Origin: Candidatus Gastranaerophilales bacterium
GTDB taxonomy: Bacteria > Cyanobacteriota > Vampirovibrionia > Gastranaerophilales > JANQFW01
Assembly (NCBI GenBank): GCA_028277625.1
Contig: JANQFW010000038.1
Span: 1-64,000 of the forward strand
Direction of reading: 5' to 3'
Length of the DNA stretch: 64,000 bases
The position numbers and the translations under genes are program-made. Under the pieces are notes generated by a model that saw nothing but the letters and a program-made list of their open reading frames with translations, searched no databases and had not been told where the DNA came from. How positions within the stretch are numbered: the first letter of the stretch is position 1; every line of letters begins with the position of its first letter. Positions 26,808-36,544 of this stretch are shown one piece after another.

Positions 26808-29527
26808 TATTCGCTAACTCTTTCCATCGTTTGCTTCTGATCTACACACTCCGGTAATGTAAAGTAAAAAGTGGTACCAACGCCTTCTTTACTGGCAAAG
26901 CCAATTTCACCGCCCATTTTTTCAATAATAGCCTTTGTAATACTTAACCCTAAGCCACTACCTCCTCTTTTTCTTGAAGATGAAGCATCAACTTGATTAA
27001 ATTTTCTAAATAGCTTCTTTTGGCTTTCCTCCGGTATTCCTCGACCGTGGTCAATCACTAAAAACTTAATATTATCATTCTCTTTATCGATTATAATCTC
27101 TACAACATCACCACTCAAGGTAAACTTAGCTGCATTAGACAGTAAATTAGAAAAAACCTGCATAAAGCGGCTTCTATCTACTTTAATCTTATAACCTTGA
27201 AGGTTAATGTTGCTCTTTAACATGTATTCAACCTGAAATTGTTTACCATAAGGCCTAGTCATATCTATGCTATTCTTAACCAGCGGTATAACTTCAGATA
27301 CCTCCATGTTAAATTCCATTTTATTTTGCTTTATTTTTTCCAAATCTAGTATGTCATTAACAAGATTTAATAATCTAACGCTATTATTTTCTGCTATTTC
27401 AATCATTTTGGTATATTTATCCGGGATATCACCAACTATTCCACTTAACAATAATTTTAAAGAGCCATGAATTGCAGTAATAGGAGTACGTAACTCATGA
27501 CTGATAGTTGCAATAAACTCATCCTTTAAAGTGTCCACTTTTTTACGTTCACTTATATCTCTTATAACCAGAATTGTCTTGGATTCACCATCATATATAA
27601 TAGTTGTCAGATATACTTCCACAGGAAATTTGTTGCCTGTTTGCTGAATAGCTTCTAATTCGACTGATTGTATTTTTCCAATGCTCTCTTGCGGCACGTT
27701 TGAATTTTTCATATATAAACTTTTAAAGTCAGGTATTAATAACTCAATACTATTATTAGTTAAATCTGCCTCATCATATCCAAAAATATCTATAACCCTA
27801 GAATTAAAGCTTTCAATGCAATTATTATTTGTTAAGGTTATAATACCTTCCTTAATACCTTGCAAAATAGATGTTGTATAGTTTTCACGCTCTTCTAACC
27901 TGCTTGACATCCTATCTTCAAACACTTTTATTAAAATTTGCTGAGAAATATTATTTAAACTATCTATTTCATCCTGACCTAAGTATCTACTCTTGTCATT
28001 TAATAAAAATATACCACCAATTAACTGCTGGTCAGTAGTTACAGGATAAATTCCAATATAATTAAATTGCTTTTGTTTATAATAGTCTATGATTTCAGTA
28101 TTTTCACCAAAAAATTGATCCAAATCATCAATATTCACAAAATCTTTCGCATCTTTAAGCTTGTTAAACCAAAAATCTATTCTTTCTGCCAGCTTATAGT
28201 TATCTATGGGCTTATTTCCGTTAAGGTTATAAATCCAGGACTCTTTGCCTTTTCCATCTTTATCAAAAAACTGTACAATTCTTACTTCATTAACTTGCAA
28301 AGTATTAGAAATTTCCTCACAGATATTGTCTAATGTTAAATTTAAATCATCATTTTTAGTTAAAATATTAGAAACTTTATGCAATAAAAGTTTCATTTCA
28401 CTGCGCTTTTGCAATATATTTATTGTCTCTATTTGTTTTATTGACAAAAACAAATTTTCTGCTATTTCTTCAACAAGTACTTTTTCATCACGAGTCCATC
28501 TTCTCACGCTAGATTGAGTGAAAACAATTAGCCCCCATTCTTTATTTACCCCTTTGATTTTACCAGCAATAAAAGACTTGGTGGCATTTTTTAAAAAAAC
28601 TTTTTTAAACGGCTCAGGCAAATTAGAATTTTCTATATCATCAATATCTAATATATTTTTATTAAAAAATATATTATCTACCTCATCTTTTGGATATCTT
28701 ACTCCACAAATGCTAAAAGCCTGCTCTTCAGTATGCTCTTTTACCAATTTTACTATTAATTCACCTTCATTTTTTGAGTATTTAATTAAAAGAACCCTAG
28801 AAGACTTTAACAAATCAGCAAGAGCAATACACAATTTGGAAAAAGGGTCTGTATAATCAGGCGTCGATTTGACAACTCTATTTATTATTCCTGTTAATAA
28901 AATTTGCCTTTCTGACTTTTGACGATTATAATTTATTCGTTTCTGGAGTTTTAATGCTATTACTGCCTGTATTAAAACAAAAGCTGCAAATATAAATTTA
29001 AATAATTTAAAATGATTTTGACTTTGCTCTCTATACTGAATGCTTAAATCATTTATTTCTCTTATAAACAAAGATAATTGAGTTGATAGGCTAGAATATT
29101 CTTGAAAAAACTTTAAAGGATCATCATTAAAAGACAAATTATCTAAATCAAGCCACGTATATTTAATTTCATCCCATAAAGTTATTAACTTTGGAGATGT
29201 ATTTAATAAATAATTATAAAATCCATCAAGCTTGTCTACCTGATTGCTTATTTTATATCTTAAAATTAAAGCTTTTTCTTTATCTTCATGTAGCAATGCT
29301 GTCCTTCTGAATGTAATGTACTCAGTTATACGATTTGACAATAAAGTTATATTATTTACATATTTAATAGTTTTATTCTCATTTGTATACAATTTAATTT
29401 CAAAATAGAATTGCGCAAATAAATTAATTAATATACATAGATTAATAATTAAAAGCAAGAAAAAGTATAGATTAAACTCTTTTATGCTAATTAGTCTAGA
29501 TATTAAATATTTAGTAATATTTTTCAT
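26807..29527 (-). CDS. Membrane histidine kinase with GAF-GAF-PAS sensory array
   Basis: 906 aa. TM1 (about 18-42) and TM2 (about 172-195) flank a roughly 130-residue periplasmic helical bundle. Then come two GAF-like domains (about 215-365 and 385-545), a PAS domain (about 550-660), HisKA with the phospho-His in TISHELRTPITAIHGSL and HATPase_c (VFSNLLSNAAKFT, DHGRGIP, GSGLGLSITKAI). No receiver is fused and no response regulator is adjacent. The following gene is ogt, coupled by TAATG. The ligand is unknown. Confidence 0.9.
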   Translation of the reverse strand: MKNITKYLISRLISIKEFNLYFFLLLIINLCILINLFAQFYFEIKLYTNENKTIKYVNNITLLSNRITEYITFRRTALLHEDKEKALILRYKISNQVDKLDGFYNYLLNTSPKLITLWDEIKYTWLDLDNLSFNDDPLKFFQEYSSLSTQLSLFIREINDLSIQYREQSQNHFKLFKFIFAAFVLIQAVIALKLQKRINYNRQKSERQILLTGIINRVVKSTPDYTDPFSKLCIALADLLKSSRVLLIKYSKNEGELIVKLVKEHTEEQAFSICGVRYPKDEVDNIFFNKNILDIDDIENSNLPEPFKKVFLKNATKSFIAGKIKGVNKEWGLIVFTQSSVRRWTRDEKVLVEEIAENLFLSIKQIETINILQKRSEMKLLLHKVSNILTKNDDLNLTLDNICEEISNTLQVNEVRIVQFFDKDGKGKESWIYNLNGNKPIDNYKLAERIDFWFNKLKDAKDFVNIDDLDQFFGENTEIIDYYKQKQFNYIGIYPVTTDQQLIGGIFLLNDKSRYLGQDEIDSLNNISQQILIKVFEDRMSSRLEERENYTTSILQGIKEGIITLTNNNCIESFNSRVIDIFGYDEADLTNNSIELLIPDFKSLYMKNSNVPQESIGKIQSVELEAIQQTGNKFPVEVYLTTIIYDGESKTILVIRDISERKKVDTLKDEFIATISHELRTPITAIHGSLKLLLSGIVGDIPDKYTKMIEIAENNSVRLLNLVNDILDLEKIKQNKMEFNMEVSEVIPLVKNSIDMTRPYGKQFQVEYMLKSNINLQGYKIKVDRSRFMQVFSNLLSNAAKFTLSGDVVEIIIDKENDNIKFLVIDHGRGIPEESQKKLFRKFNQVDASSSRKRGGSGLGLSITKAIIEKMGGEIGFASKEGVGTTFYFTLPECVDQKQTMERVSE

Positions 29528-29575
29528 TAGAATAAATAATCCATATGATTATGATAATGAGTTAATATAATCTAC

Positions 29576-30088
29576 TTAGACAGTTATATGATTTAAAGTA
29601 CCACTTGCAAAACAATTTCTTACATGACAGATTGCAATGGCCATTGCGTCACTAGAATCATCCAATTTAGGAATCTGATCACTTTTTATAATTAACTTAA
29701 TCATTTCTTGTACATCACTTTTATTCGCCCTTCCGTATCCTGTAACAGTTTGTTTTATAACCAACGGAGTATACTCATTTATGGAAATTCCAAACTTCCT
29801 TAGCGTCAGCAAAATTACACCCCTTGCTTCACAAACAGGAACGATCGTTTTAGCATTCTTAAAAAAGAATAACTCTTCAACAGATGCAACATTAGGCTTA
29901 TATAGCCCTATAAGATAACTCAAATCTTGCGAAATTTCTAATAATCTACTTGGCTTATCCAATGACCTATCAGTTTGTATAGAACCCGACTCTACTACAC
30001 TATAGTGTTCTTCTCCATCAATTATTTGAGCATCTATTATCGAATAGCCCACTATTGCCATTCCAGGATCTATACCTATTATTCGCAT
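29576..30088 (-). CDS. ruvC: Holliday junction resolvase RuvC
   Basis: Metal-dependent endonuclease that cuts Holliday junctions. The catalytic acidic residues are Asp7 (IIGIDPGMAIVGYS), Glu in SVEELFFFKNAKT and the C-terminal Asp pair in LDDSSDAMAIAICH. It is 170 aa, typical. ruvA and ruvB are not adjacent. It ends 48 bp before the kinase start. Confidence 0.95.
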   Translation of the reverse strand: MRIIGIDPGMAIVGYSIIDAQIIDGEEHYSVVESGSIQTDRSLDKPSRLLEISQDLSYLIGLYKPNVASVEELFFFKNAKTIVPVCEARGVILLTLRKFGISINEYTPLVIKQTVTGYGRANKSDVQEMIKLIIKSDQIPKLDDSSDAMAIAICHVRNCFASGTLNHITV

Positions 30089-30282
30089 TATATCTACCTA
30101 ACTAATCAAACCTAAATATTTTTTTATAAGCAGTAAAAAAAATTTACTTATACAAACTTAATCTTACTATATAAACACTTGTTTGAGAATATTCATTTAA
30201 GATAAATTAAAGTAAGGAAATAATTAATTTTTTTTAATAATCACTTTAATAACTGACTAGTCAAACCAAAAAGGGCATAAAA

Positions 30283-30759
30283 ATGAAATTTTTTTGGGCG
30301 TCATTATTAATTCTAACATTATTGCCAATTAAAACTGTTGCGAATCAGGCTAAGATAAAAATCAATAATATAGATATAACTGCTGAAGTTGCTAGCACTC
30401 CTGAATTAAAAAGGCAAGGGCTAATGTTCAGAAAATATTTACCCGAAAAAAATGGGATGATTTTTATATTTGATCACCCTCAAAAAACAAATTTTTGGAT
30501 GAAAAATGTAAACTTTCCATTAGACATCATATTTATCAATAAAAACAAAATCATTAAAATATATAAAAATCTTCCAACTTGCAAAAATAAACCATGTCCT
30601 ATTTATCCATCCAAAGTACTTACAGAATACGCACTTGAATTAAACGGTGGCTTTTGTCAAAAATATGGAATTAAAACAGGACAAAGCATTATTTTTGATA
30701 AAAAGCTTGAATTTTTAAGAAAAAACCTGCAAAATAATAATAAAGGAATTAAATTATGA
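30283..30759 (+). CDS. Secreted DUF192 family protein
   Basis: A signal peptide (MKFFWASLLILTLLPIKTVA) precedes a complete DUF192 domain: RQGLMFRKYLPEKNGMIFIF, then FWMKNVNFPLDIIFI and the C-terminal ALELNGGFCQKYGI. A Cys pair (PTCKNKPCPIYP) could form a disulfide in the periplasm. Function of the family is unknown. It overlaps the next gene by 4 bp (ATGA). Confidence 0.85.
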   Translation: MKFFWASLLILTLLPIKTVANQAKIKINNIDITAEVASTPELKRQGLMFRKYLPEKNGMIFIFDHPQKTNFWMKNVNFPLDIIFINKNKIIKIYKNLPTCKNKPCPIYPSKVLTEYALELNGGFCQKYGIKTGQSIIFDKKLEFLRKNLQNNNKGIKL

Positions 30760-31127
30760 ATAATTATTTTAAAAAATATAAGAAGGTTTGCTTAATTGCA
30801 TTATTAGCTATTTTGTTTATAACTTATACTTTGCCGGCATTTGCATTAAATAAATACAAAGTAGTTTTTTTCTATGCAAATTGGAACGCAGATAGCAGGC
30901 AAGCAAAGCATGATTTATCCTATTTAACTAATCAGCATACTAATATAGACCTTATTAATTTAAATATAGATCAAAATACAACATTAGATACGGCAAGAAA
31001 ACTTGGATTAAGAGTTCCTAATAAAATTCCTTACATAATAATAATGAACAGTAACGATAAAATTCTTTATAAAAAGAAATACTCAGAATCCGCTTATAAA
31101 AAAATTAATAACATTGTTTCTAAATAA
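30756..31127 (+). CDS. Secreted thioredoxin-like protein lacking the CxxC pair
   Basis: An N-terminal signal anchor (residues 10-31) precedes a thioredoxin fold: VVFFYANWNADSRQAKHDL, where the usual WCxxC is WNADS, and VPNKIPYIIIM with the cis-Pro before Tyr. Redox catalysis is therefore unlikely. It is translationally coupled to the DUF192 gene. Its stop directly abuts the stop of the convergent exonuclease gene (0 bp). Confidence 0.75.
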   Translation: MNNYFKKYKKVCLIALLAILFITYTLPAFALNKYKVVFFYANWNADSRQAKHDLSYLTNQHTNIDLINLNIDQNTTLDTARKLGLRVPNKIPYIIIMNSNDKILYKKKYSESAYKKINNIVSK

Positions 31128-32066
31128 TTAAAAAATGTTCTTTTCCGGTTTTTGTACGACTATTGAACGAGATTCATTCACTTGTACTCTTGCCTGACTC
31201 AACTTTTCTTTAATATCATCATCCAAGCTAGTACCATTTACCATTCTATCTATTAATCCATTATTTAATTTTACTGCTCTATTAAAGGCACCTATTTGCT
31301 CTAGCACATCTTTAATTTGCTCAAACTCATATGCATACTGTATCCTACTTGTACAAGTTAAAACTTCGCCTGTAGTTGCTTCAATATCGTTCCCACCTTC
31401 TTCAAAGTAAACTTTAAAAACCGACTTAATGTCAAATAGTTCAGCTTGCAAAGTTTGTATTGATTGCTGGATCCTTAAATATCTTTCAAACAAATAATTT
31501 ACGTTGTTAACCTGCGATAATTGCCAGTCATGCTTTTGATCATATAAATCTTTTAAGTATGGATAAGCTAATGCCAACCCTCTTGCATCAGCCATTGCCC
31601 TATGTCGTACATCCGGTTTAATATAAAATCTTTCCAATAGCGCTAATAAACCATGAGAAGGCTCATCAGGAAAAACTTCTTTATACAGTTGCTGAGTATC
31701 TATTTTTTTATTTTTTAATGAGGTCCCATATAGCTCACTGCAAGCTTGATTTAAAAAACTATAATCAAATATAACATTATGAGCAACTAAAGGATAATCG
31801 CCTATAAATTCAAGTATTTTAGGCAAGACTTCTTGCATTGTAGGTTTGCCTTCGAGCATCTCTGGTGTAATGCCGTGAATATTCATACTTGATTGACGGA
31901 TATCTTGTTTTGGGTCAATTAAAACTTCATATTCATCTACAATTTTATTATCTACAAGTTTTAATGCAGCAAATTCAATTATCTTTTCTCGTTTATAGTC
32001 TAAACCTGTCGTTTCTACATCCAATACAATTAATATATTATTTTCTTCCATCATTAATAATCTCAT
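31128..32066 (-). CDS. DEDDh exonuclease, DNA polymerase III epsilon-like
   Basis: 3'-5' exonuclease domain with Exo I (LDVETTGL), Exo II (HNVIFDYSFL) and Exo III (HRAMADARGLAL). The nuclease occupies residues 10-180; the remaining 130 residues are predicted to contain a helical arm and a small beta region (LTCTSRIQYAYEFEQI). It resembles the stand-alone PolC-type exonuclease/DinG-like N-domain or DnaQ; a proofreading role is not established. Start is ATG 32066 or the MM pair at 32054/32051; ribosome sites are weak for all. A copy of the upstream element ends at the start. Confidence 0.85.
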   Translation of the reverse strand: MRLLMMEENNILIVLDVETTGLDYKREKIIEFAALKLVDNKIVDEYEVLIDPKQDIRQSSMNIHGITPEMLEGKPTMQEVLPKILEFIGDYPLVAHNVIFDYSFLNQACSELYGTSLKNKKIDTQQLYKEVFPDEPSHGLLALLERFYIKPDVRHRAMADARGLALAYPYLKDLYDQKHDWQLSQVNNVNYLFERYLRIQQSIQTLQAELFDIKSVFKVYFEEGGNDIEATTGEVLTCTSRIQYAYEFEQIKDVLEQIGAFNRAVKLNNGLIDRMVNGTSLDDDIKEKLSQARVQVNESRSIVVQKPEKNIF

Positions 32067-32067
32067 T

Positions 32068-32150
32068 AAGTATTTATTACTGATCTTTTCAGGGTCTCTA
32101 TTTATTCTAACATGCTTAAATAGCCTGAAAAGTATTTAGGGATAATACTA
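32068..32150 (-). promoter_or_regulatory. Dispersed upstream element, copy 5 (before exonuclease gene)
   Basis: Minus strand: TAGTATTATCCCTAAATA, CTTTTCAGGCTATT, spacer, then CTGAAAAGATCAGTAATAAA TACTT. The middle TCTAAAATTTAATTGATGAG part is missing. The 3' edge touches the putative ATG. Confidence 0.5.
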
Positions 32151-32187
32151 CTTAAATCATAACACAAAACGATATTTTAATACTAAT

Positions 32188-32219
32188 ACAAAAAAAGAGC
32201 CTTTCGACTCTTTTTTTGT
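32188..32219. terminator. Terminator after the lepA-glgC-trx operon
   Basis: 12-bp near-perfect stem ACAAAAAAAGAG / CTCTTTTTTTGT with an 8-nt loop, T-runs on both strands. It lies 24 bp after the thioredoxin stop. Confidence 0.85.
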
Positions 32220-32242
32220 ATAAATTATTTATAAATTTATGT

Positions 32243-32704
32243 TTATTTTTCGCATTGCCTAAGTTTTTTACTAACATTTAAAAATGTATCTATCTCTTGC
32301 CTCATCAATTTAGGATTAGCATATATCCCTTGGCTGATAAAAACTTTAAGCTTATACTTTGGTTCATACAGATAAAACGAAGGAAATCCACCAACCATAA
32401 AATCTTTGACTTGTTGAATATGCTTCTTCTCTTCCGCATTAATCATCACAAAGCTAAGATCCGATTCGTATTCTTTGCGCAAATCATCCAATATCGGTGC
32501 GAATCTTTTGCAATACGTACACCAGTCAACATAAAAATTAACTGCAATTGGTTTATCTCTTTTGATTGCTTGATCCCAATTGACTTGGGTTGCATAATCA
32601 GAAGGCAGTAACTTTTTCTTAGGAGGTACAGCATTAACACCTCCTAATGAAATTATTGAAAAAGAAATAAGAACACATATAATTGTCAATATTTTTTTTA
32701 TCAT
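32243..32704 (-). CDS. Secreted thioredoxin-fold protein
   Basis: A signal peptide (IKKILTIICVLISFSIISLGGVNA) is followed by a thioredoxin-like domain with the redox pair in VDWCTYCKRFAP and the cis-Pro in GGFPSFYLY. Such periplasmic thioredoxins usually reduce or isomerise disulfides or feed cytochrome-maturation proteins. The ORF-track TTG start lies in the leader; ATG at 32704, 9 nt after GAGG, gives 153 aa. It is the last gene of the lepA-glgC operon. Confidence 0.85.
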   Translation of the reverse strand: MIKKILTIICVLISFSIISLGGVNAVPPKKKLLPSDYATQVNWDQAIKRDKPIAVNFYVDWCTYCKRFAPILDDLRKEYESDLSFVMINAEEKKHIQQVKDFMVGGFPSFYLYEPKYKLKVFISQGIYANPKLMRQEIDTFLNVSKKLRQCEK

Positions 32705-32720
32705 TGGATTATTCCTCAAT

Positions 32721-33953
32721 TTAGATTATTGCACCCTTTGGTACAACTGTAATACCAGATTCAGTTACATAAAAGCCTCTAGCTAAGTCTTCTTCAACAT
32801 TATAGCCAATTTTGGTGTAAGGTGGAATATCTACATTTTTATCAATAATTGCTTTTTTAATTTCGGCATGTCTACCGATGGTTACATCTTCCATCATAAT
32901 CGTCTCTCTTACATAAGAAAAACTATTAACTCTAACATTTGGAGCCAGAACACACTTACTTATTTGACCACCACTAACAATACAGCCATCTGAAACTAAA
33001 GAACAAGTTGCCATACCAACTCTTTCAGTTTCTTCCCACACAAATTTTGCAGGTGGATAGTTATGATTAAACGTTCTTATAGGCCAATGATTGTCATACA
33101 AATTAAACTCAGGCTGAATTTCTAATAAGTCCATATTTGCTTGCCAGTATGAATCAATACTTCCCACATCTCTCCAGTAACCCCTTTCTTTTTCTGAAGT
33201 ACCTGGCACAAAGTTACGGCTAAAGTCATAAACCATAACATTACAACGTGGAAACATATTAGTAATTATATTTCTACCAAAATCATAATTAGTTTCGTCT
33301 CTCGCAGCATCCTCTTCCAACTCTCTTATTAATACATCTTTATTAAAGATATAGTTGCCCATTGATGCTAATACAAGATCTGGCCTTCCTGGTATTGTTT
33401 TTGGCTCTTCTTTTGGTTTTTCCTTAAAACCAATTAATCTCCAATTTTCATCAACTTCCATAATACCAAATTCAGAAGCCTCTTCTTTTGGTATAGGAAT
33501 CGCTGAGATAGTTAAATCCGCATTTTTTTCATTATGATAGTCAAGCATTTGCCTAACATCCATTTTATAAACGTGATCGCCACCAAATACGCAAACATGT
33601 CTGGGGTTTTCATCATAAATAAAATTAATATTTTGGTAAATAGCATCAGCAGTGCCCCTGTACCACTCACTTCCTGTTCTCATCTGAGCCGGAACAAGGT
33701 CAATGTATTGCCCTAAAATAGGGGAAGTTGGCCAACCTCTTGAAATATGCTTATTCAAAGAGTCTGACTTAAACTGTGTAATAATCTTAATTTTGTAAAA
33801 ACCTGAGTTTACAAAATTATTTAAAACAAAATCAATAATACGATAACGTCCACCATACGGGACAGCAGGTTTTGCTCTATCCTTTGTTAGCGGATAAAGT
33901 CTTCGACCTTCACCACCTGCTAAAATCATTACTAAAACATCATCATTGTACAT
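32721..33953 (-). CDS. glgC: Glucose-1-phosphate adenylyltransferase (ADP-glucose pyrophosphorylase)
   Basis: Makes ADP-glucose for glycogen. The nucleotidyl-transferase signature AGGEGRRLYPLTKDRAKPAVP begins the protein, FKEKPKEEPK carries the glucose-1-P-binding Lys, and the C-terminal left-handed beta helix has hexapeptide repeats near residues 300-400. At 410 aa it matches bacterial GlgC. It follows lepA by 9 bp and precedes the thioredoxin gene by 16 bp, which is an unusual operon for glycogen synthesis. Confidence 0.95.
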   Translation of the reverse strand: MYNDDVLVMILAGGEGRRLYPLTKDRAKPAVPYGGRYRIIDFVLNNFVNSGFYKIKIITQFKSDSLNKHISRGWPTSPILGQYIDLVPAQMRTGSEWYRGTADAIYQNINFIYDENPRHVCVFGGDHVYKMDVRQMLDYHNEKNADLTISAIPIPKEEASEFGIMEVDENWRLIGFKEKPKEEPKTIPGRPDLVLASMGNYIFNKDVLIRELEEDAARDETNYDFGRNIITNMFPRCNVMVYDFSRNFVPGTSEKERGYWRDVGSIDSYWQANMDLLEIQPEFNLYDNHWPIRTFNHNYPPAKFVWEETERVGMATCSLVSDGCIVSGGQISKCVLAPNVRVNSFSYVRETIMMEDVTIGRHAEIKKAIIDKNVDIPPYTKIGYNVEEDLARGFYVTESGITVVPKGAII

Positions 33954-33962
33954 ATGCTAATC

Positions 33963-35756
33963 CTAATCTTCCAAACTTAACAATGCCATAAACGCTTCTT
34001 GAGGTACCTCTACTCTACCTATAGACTTCATTCTTTTTTTACCAGCTTTTTGCTTTTCAAGGAGTTTTCTTTTTCTGGAGATATCCCCCCCGTAGCACTT
34101 GTCAAGAACATTTTTTCTAAGCGCTTTAACGTTTGTTCTCGCTATAACCTTTCCTCCAGTAGCTGCTTGAATAGGAACTTCAAACATCTGCCTTGGTATT
34201 AGTTCTTTAAGCTTGCTGGCAAGCTTCTGCCCCAGATAGAACGCACTGTCCTTATGGACAATCGTGCTAAGAGCATCAACCATCTCTCCTGACAAAAGAA
34301 TATCAAGTTTTACAAGGTCGGATTTCTTATAACCCGAATACTCATAATCCATACTTGCATAACCTTTTGACCTGGACTTTAATTGATCATAAAAATCTGT
34401 TATTAATTCACTCAATGGAATTTCATATTCTAATTTTACCCTTGTAGTGTCAATATAGCTCATATTCAAATAGATGCCTCTTTTTGTCTGAGCAAGATCC
34501 ATTAATGCACCTACATAATCATTAGGAGTAATGACATTGACTCTTACATAGGGTTCTTCAATTTGTTCTCTATGTTGGGGTGACGGCAAATTTGCCGGGT
34601 TATCAATACATATAACCTCACCGTCTGTCTTGGTTACTTTATAAATGACACTGGGTGAAGTAGTTATCAAAGGTATGTTATATTCTCTTTCGATTCTTTC
34701 CTGAGCAATTTCCATATGCAGCAGACCTAAAAAACCGCACCTGTAGCCAAATCCTAAAGCCGAAGAAGTTTCCGGCTCAAAAACAATACTTGAATCATTT
34801 AGTCTTAATTTTTCAAGGGCTTCTTTTAAATCCGCATACTGGTCACTTTCAACAGGATACATTCCACAAAATACCATTGGACTGGCATTTTTATATCCTG
34901 GTAAAGCTTCTTGAGCAGGTACATCTGCTTTGGTAACAGTATCACCTACAAGTTGCTGGACTTCTTTAATAGAAGCGGCAAGATATCCTACCTCGCCTGT
35001 TTTCAATTCGTTTATTTTACACCTTTGGGGTTTCATATAGCCCAACTCAGTAACATCATAATCCTTGTCAGATGCCATAAATTTTATTTTATCACCAGCT
35101 TTAATAGATCCATCTACTACTTTAAAGTAAGCTATTGTACCCAAAAAAGCATCATAGTAACTATCAAAAACCAAGGCTCTTAATGGTTTATCGGATGTAT
35201 TCTTCGGTGATGGAACATACTTCACGATTGCTTCTAATACGTCTTCTATCCCAATACCTGTTTTTGCACTTGTTAAAACGGCATTAGAAGTATCAATACC
35301 AATTATATCTTCTATTTCTTGCTTTACTCTCTCAACATCAGCACTAGGCAAATCTATCTTATTTATTACAGGAATGATTTCAAGATCATGCTCTATTGCC
35401 AGATAAACATTTGCAAGAGTTTGCGCTTCTACACCTTGAGTAGCATCCACCACAAGCAAAGCACCTTCGCATGCAGCAAGGCTTCTTGATACTTCATAAT
35501 TAAAATCCACGTGCCCCGGGGTATCAATTAAGTTTAATACGTACTCATCTCCTTGTGCAGCTTTATAATCCATCCTAGCTGCCTGCAATTTTATGGTAAT
35601 GCCTCTTTCTCTCTCAATATCCATGGTATCTAAGAGTTGATCCATCATTTCTCTTTCTGAGATAGTCTTTGTTTGTTCTAATAATCTATCTGCAAGAGTT
35701 GATTTACCGTGATCTATATGAGCTATTATACAAAAATTTCTTATTTTATCTATCAT
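33963..35756 (-). CDS. lepA: Elongation factor 4 (LepA GTPase)
   Basis: Translation GTPase that can back-translocate the ribosome. The N-terminal G domain holds [16 protein letters not shown] (P-loop), [12 protein letters not shown] and [11 protein letters not shown]. The domain order through the CTD is complete at 597 aa, ending in the LepA-specific positively charged tail ([16 protein letters not shown]). It is the first gene of the lepA-glgC-trx operon and divergent from rpsT. Confidence 0.97.
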   Translation of the reverse strand: MIDKIRNFCIIAHIDHGKSTLADRLLEQTKTISEREMMDQLLDTMDIERERGITIKLQAARMDYKAAQGDEYVLNLIDTPGHVDFNYEVSRSLAACEGALLVVDATQGVEAQTLANVYLAIEHDLEIIPVINKIDLPSADVERVKQEIEDIIGIDTSNAVLTSAKTGIGIEDVLEAIVKYVPSPKNTSDKPLRALVFDSYYDAFLGTIAYFKVVDGSIKAGDKIKFMASDKDYDVTELGYMKPQRCKINELKTGEVGYLAASIKEVQQLVGDTVTKADVPAQEALPGYKNASPMVFCGMYPVESDQYADLKEALEKLRLNDSSIVFEPETSSALGFGYRCGFLGLLHMEIAQERIEREYNIPLITTSPSVIYKVTKTDGEVICIDNPANLPSPQHREQIEEPYVRVNVITPNDYVGALMDLAQTKRGIYLNMSYIDTTRVKLEYEIPLSELITDFYDQLKSRSKGYASMDYEYSGYKKSDLVKLDILLSGEMVDALSTIVHKDSAFYLGQKLASKLKELIPRQMFEVPIQAATGGKVIARTNVKALRKNVLDKCYGGDISRKRKLLEKQKAGKKRMKSIGRVEVPQEAFMALLSLED

Positions 35757-36070
35757 ACGCCAACTTTTATTTGTAAATAAACATTACTATTATTATCTAT
35801 ACTATAGGCTTACTTTACAAGAAAAACTTTTTATTTTTTAAAAATTATTTTTTCTTTCCACCAAGTCTAGTTAATCTCAAAGCAAATTATTACTTATTTA
35901 CTGTAAATTATACCTTTTATTAGTTAAATAAAAAAATACTTTAAGAATGTTAAATTCTCTATAAGTCTATTTACATGAAATTATTATGTAATATAATCAA
36001 ATTTGAACTCACCATCCTCTCAAATTTACAATTTGAAAATAATATAAAAGATTAAATAGGAGATAAAAAC
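35757..36070. other. Divergent promoter region lepA / rpsT
   Basis: 314 bp of A/T-rich DNA. It must hold the promoters of lepA (minus) and rpsT (plus); I see no strong -35/-10 pair and no repeat from the dispersed family. The rpsT ribosome site AGGAGAT ends it. Confidence 0.4.
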
Positions 36071-36367
36071 TTGGCTAATATCAAATCCGCAAAAAAGCGC
36101 GTATTAATTAATGAAAGAAACAGAAAAAAAAATGTGGCTTTAAAATCATCAGTAAGTACAGCCATTAAAAACGTTTTAGTAGCTATCAAAAAAGGTGAAT
36201 CAGAACAGATTGACGCTTTGATAAATGTAGCCTACAGTAGAATTGATAAAGCTGTCAGCAAAGGGGTTTTCCATAAAAACAATGGCGCAAGAAAAAAATC
36301 TCGCCTTGTTGAAAAAGTTAATAAGTTTAAAACTGAACAATCTGCACAAGTAGAGGCACAAGCTTAA
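36071..36367 (+). CDS. rpsT: 30S ribosomal protein S20
   Basis: Small-subunit protein bS20. MANIKSAKKRVLINERN and ALINVAYSRIDKAVSKGVFHKN are diagnostic. It is 98 aa. The start is TTG, behind AGGAGATAAAAAC. A UUG start is also known for E. coli rpsT, where it takes part in autoregulation, so the start codon may be conserved for control (inference). Confidence 0.96.
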   Translation: MANIKSAKKRVLINERNRKKNVALKSSVSTAIKNVLVAIKKGESEQIDALINVAYSRIDKAVSKGVFHKNNGARKKSRLVEKVNKFKTEQSAQVEAQA

Positions 36368-36422
36368 ATATAAAAAGCTTTAGCTTTAAACAAGAAATTA
36401 AATATAGATTTCTATTCCTTGT

Positions 36423-36459
36423 AGTCCTAGTTGTTACAAACAGATGGGACTTTTTTTAT
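36423..36459 (+). terminator. Possible rpsT terminator
   Basis: AGTCC and GGACT pair across 19 nt, followed by TTTTTTTATA. The stem is short. Confidence 0.5.
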
Positions 36460-36478
36460 AGCTGTTTTATAGATTTTT

Positions 36479-36516
36479 AAAAGCATCTGGGATATATAAC
36501 CTCAGATGCTTTTAAT
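36479..36516. terminator. Bidirectional terminator between rpsT and ricT
   Basis: An 11-bp stem AAAAGCATCTG / CAGATGCTTTT with a 13-nt loop sits between convergent rpsT and the PSP1 gene, T-rich on both sides. Confidence 0.75.
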
Positions 36517-36544
36517 TATTTATATTAAAAATACATTAATATAT

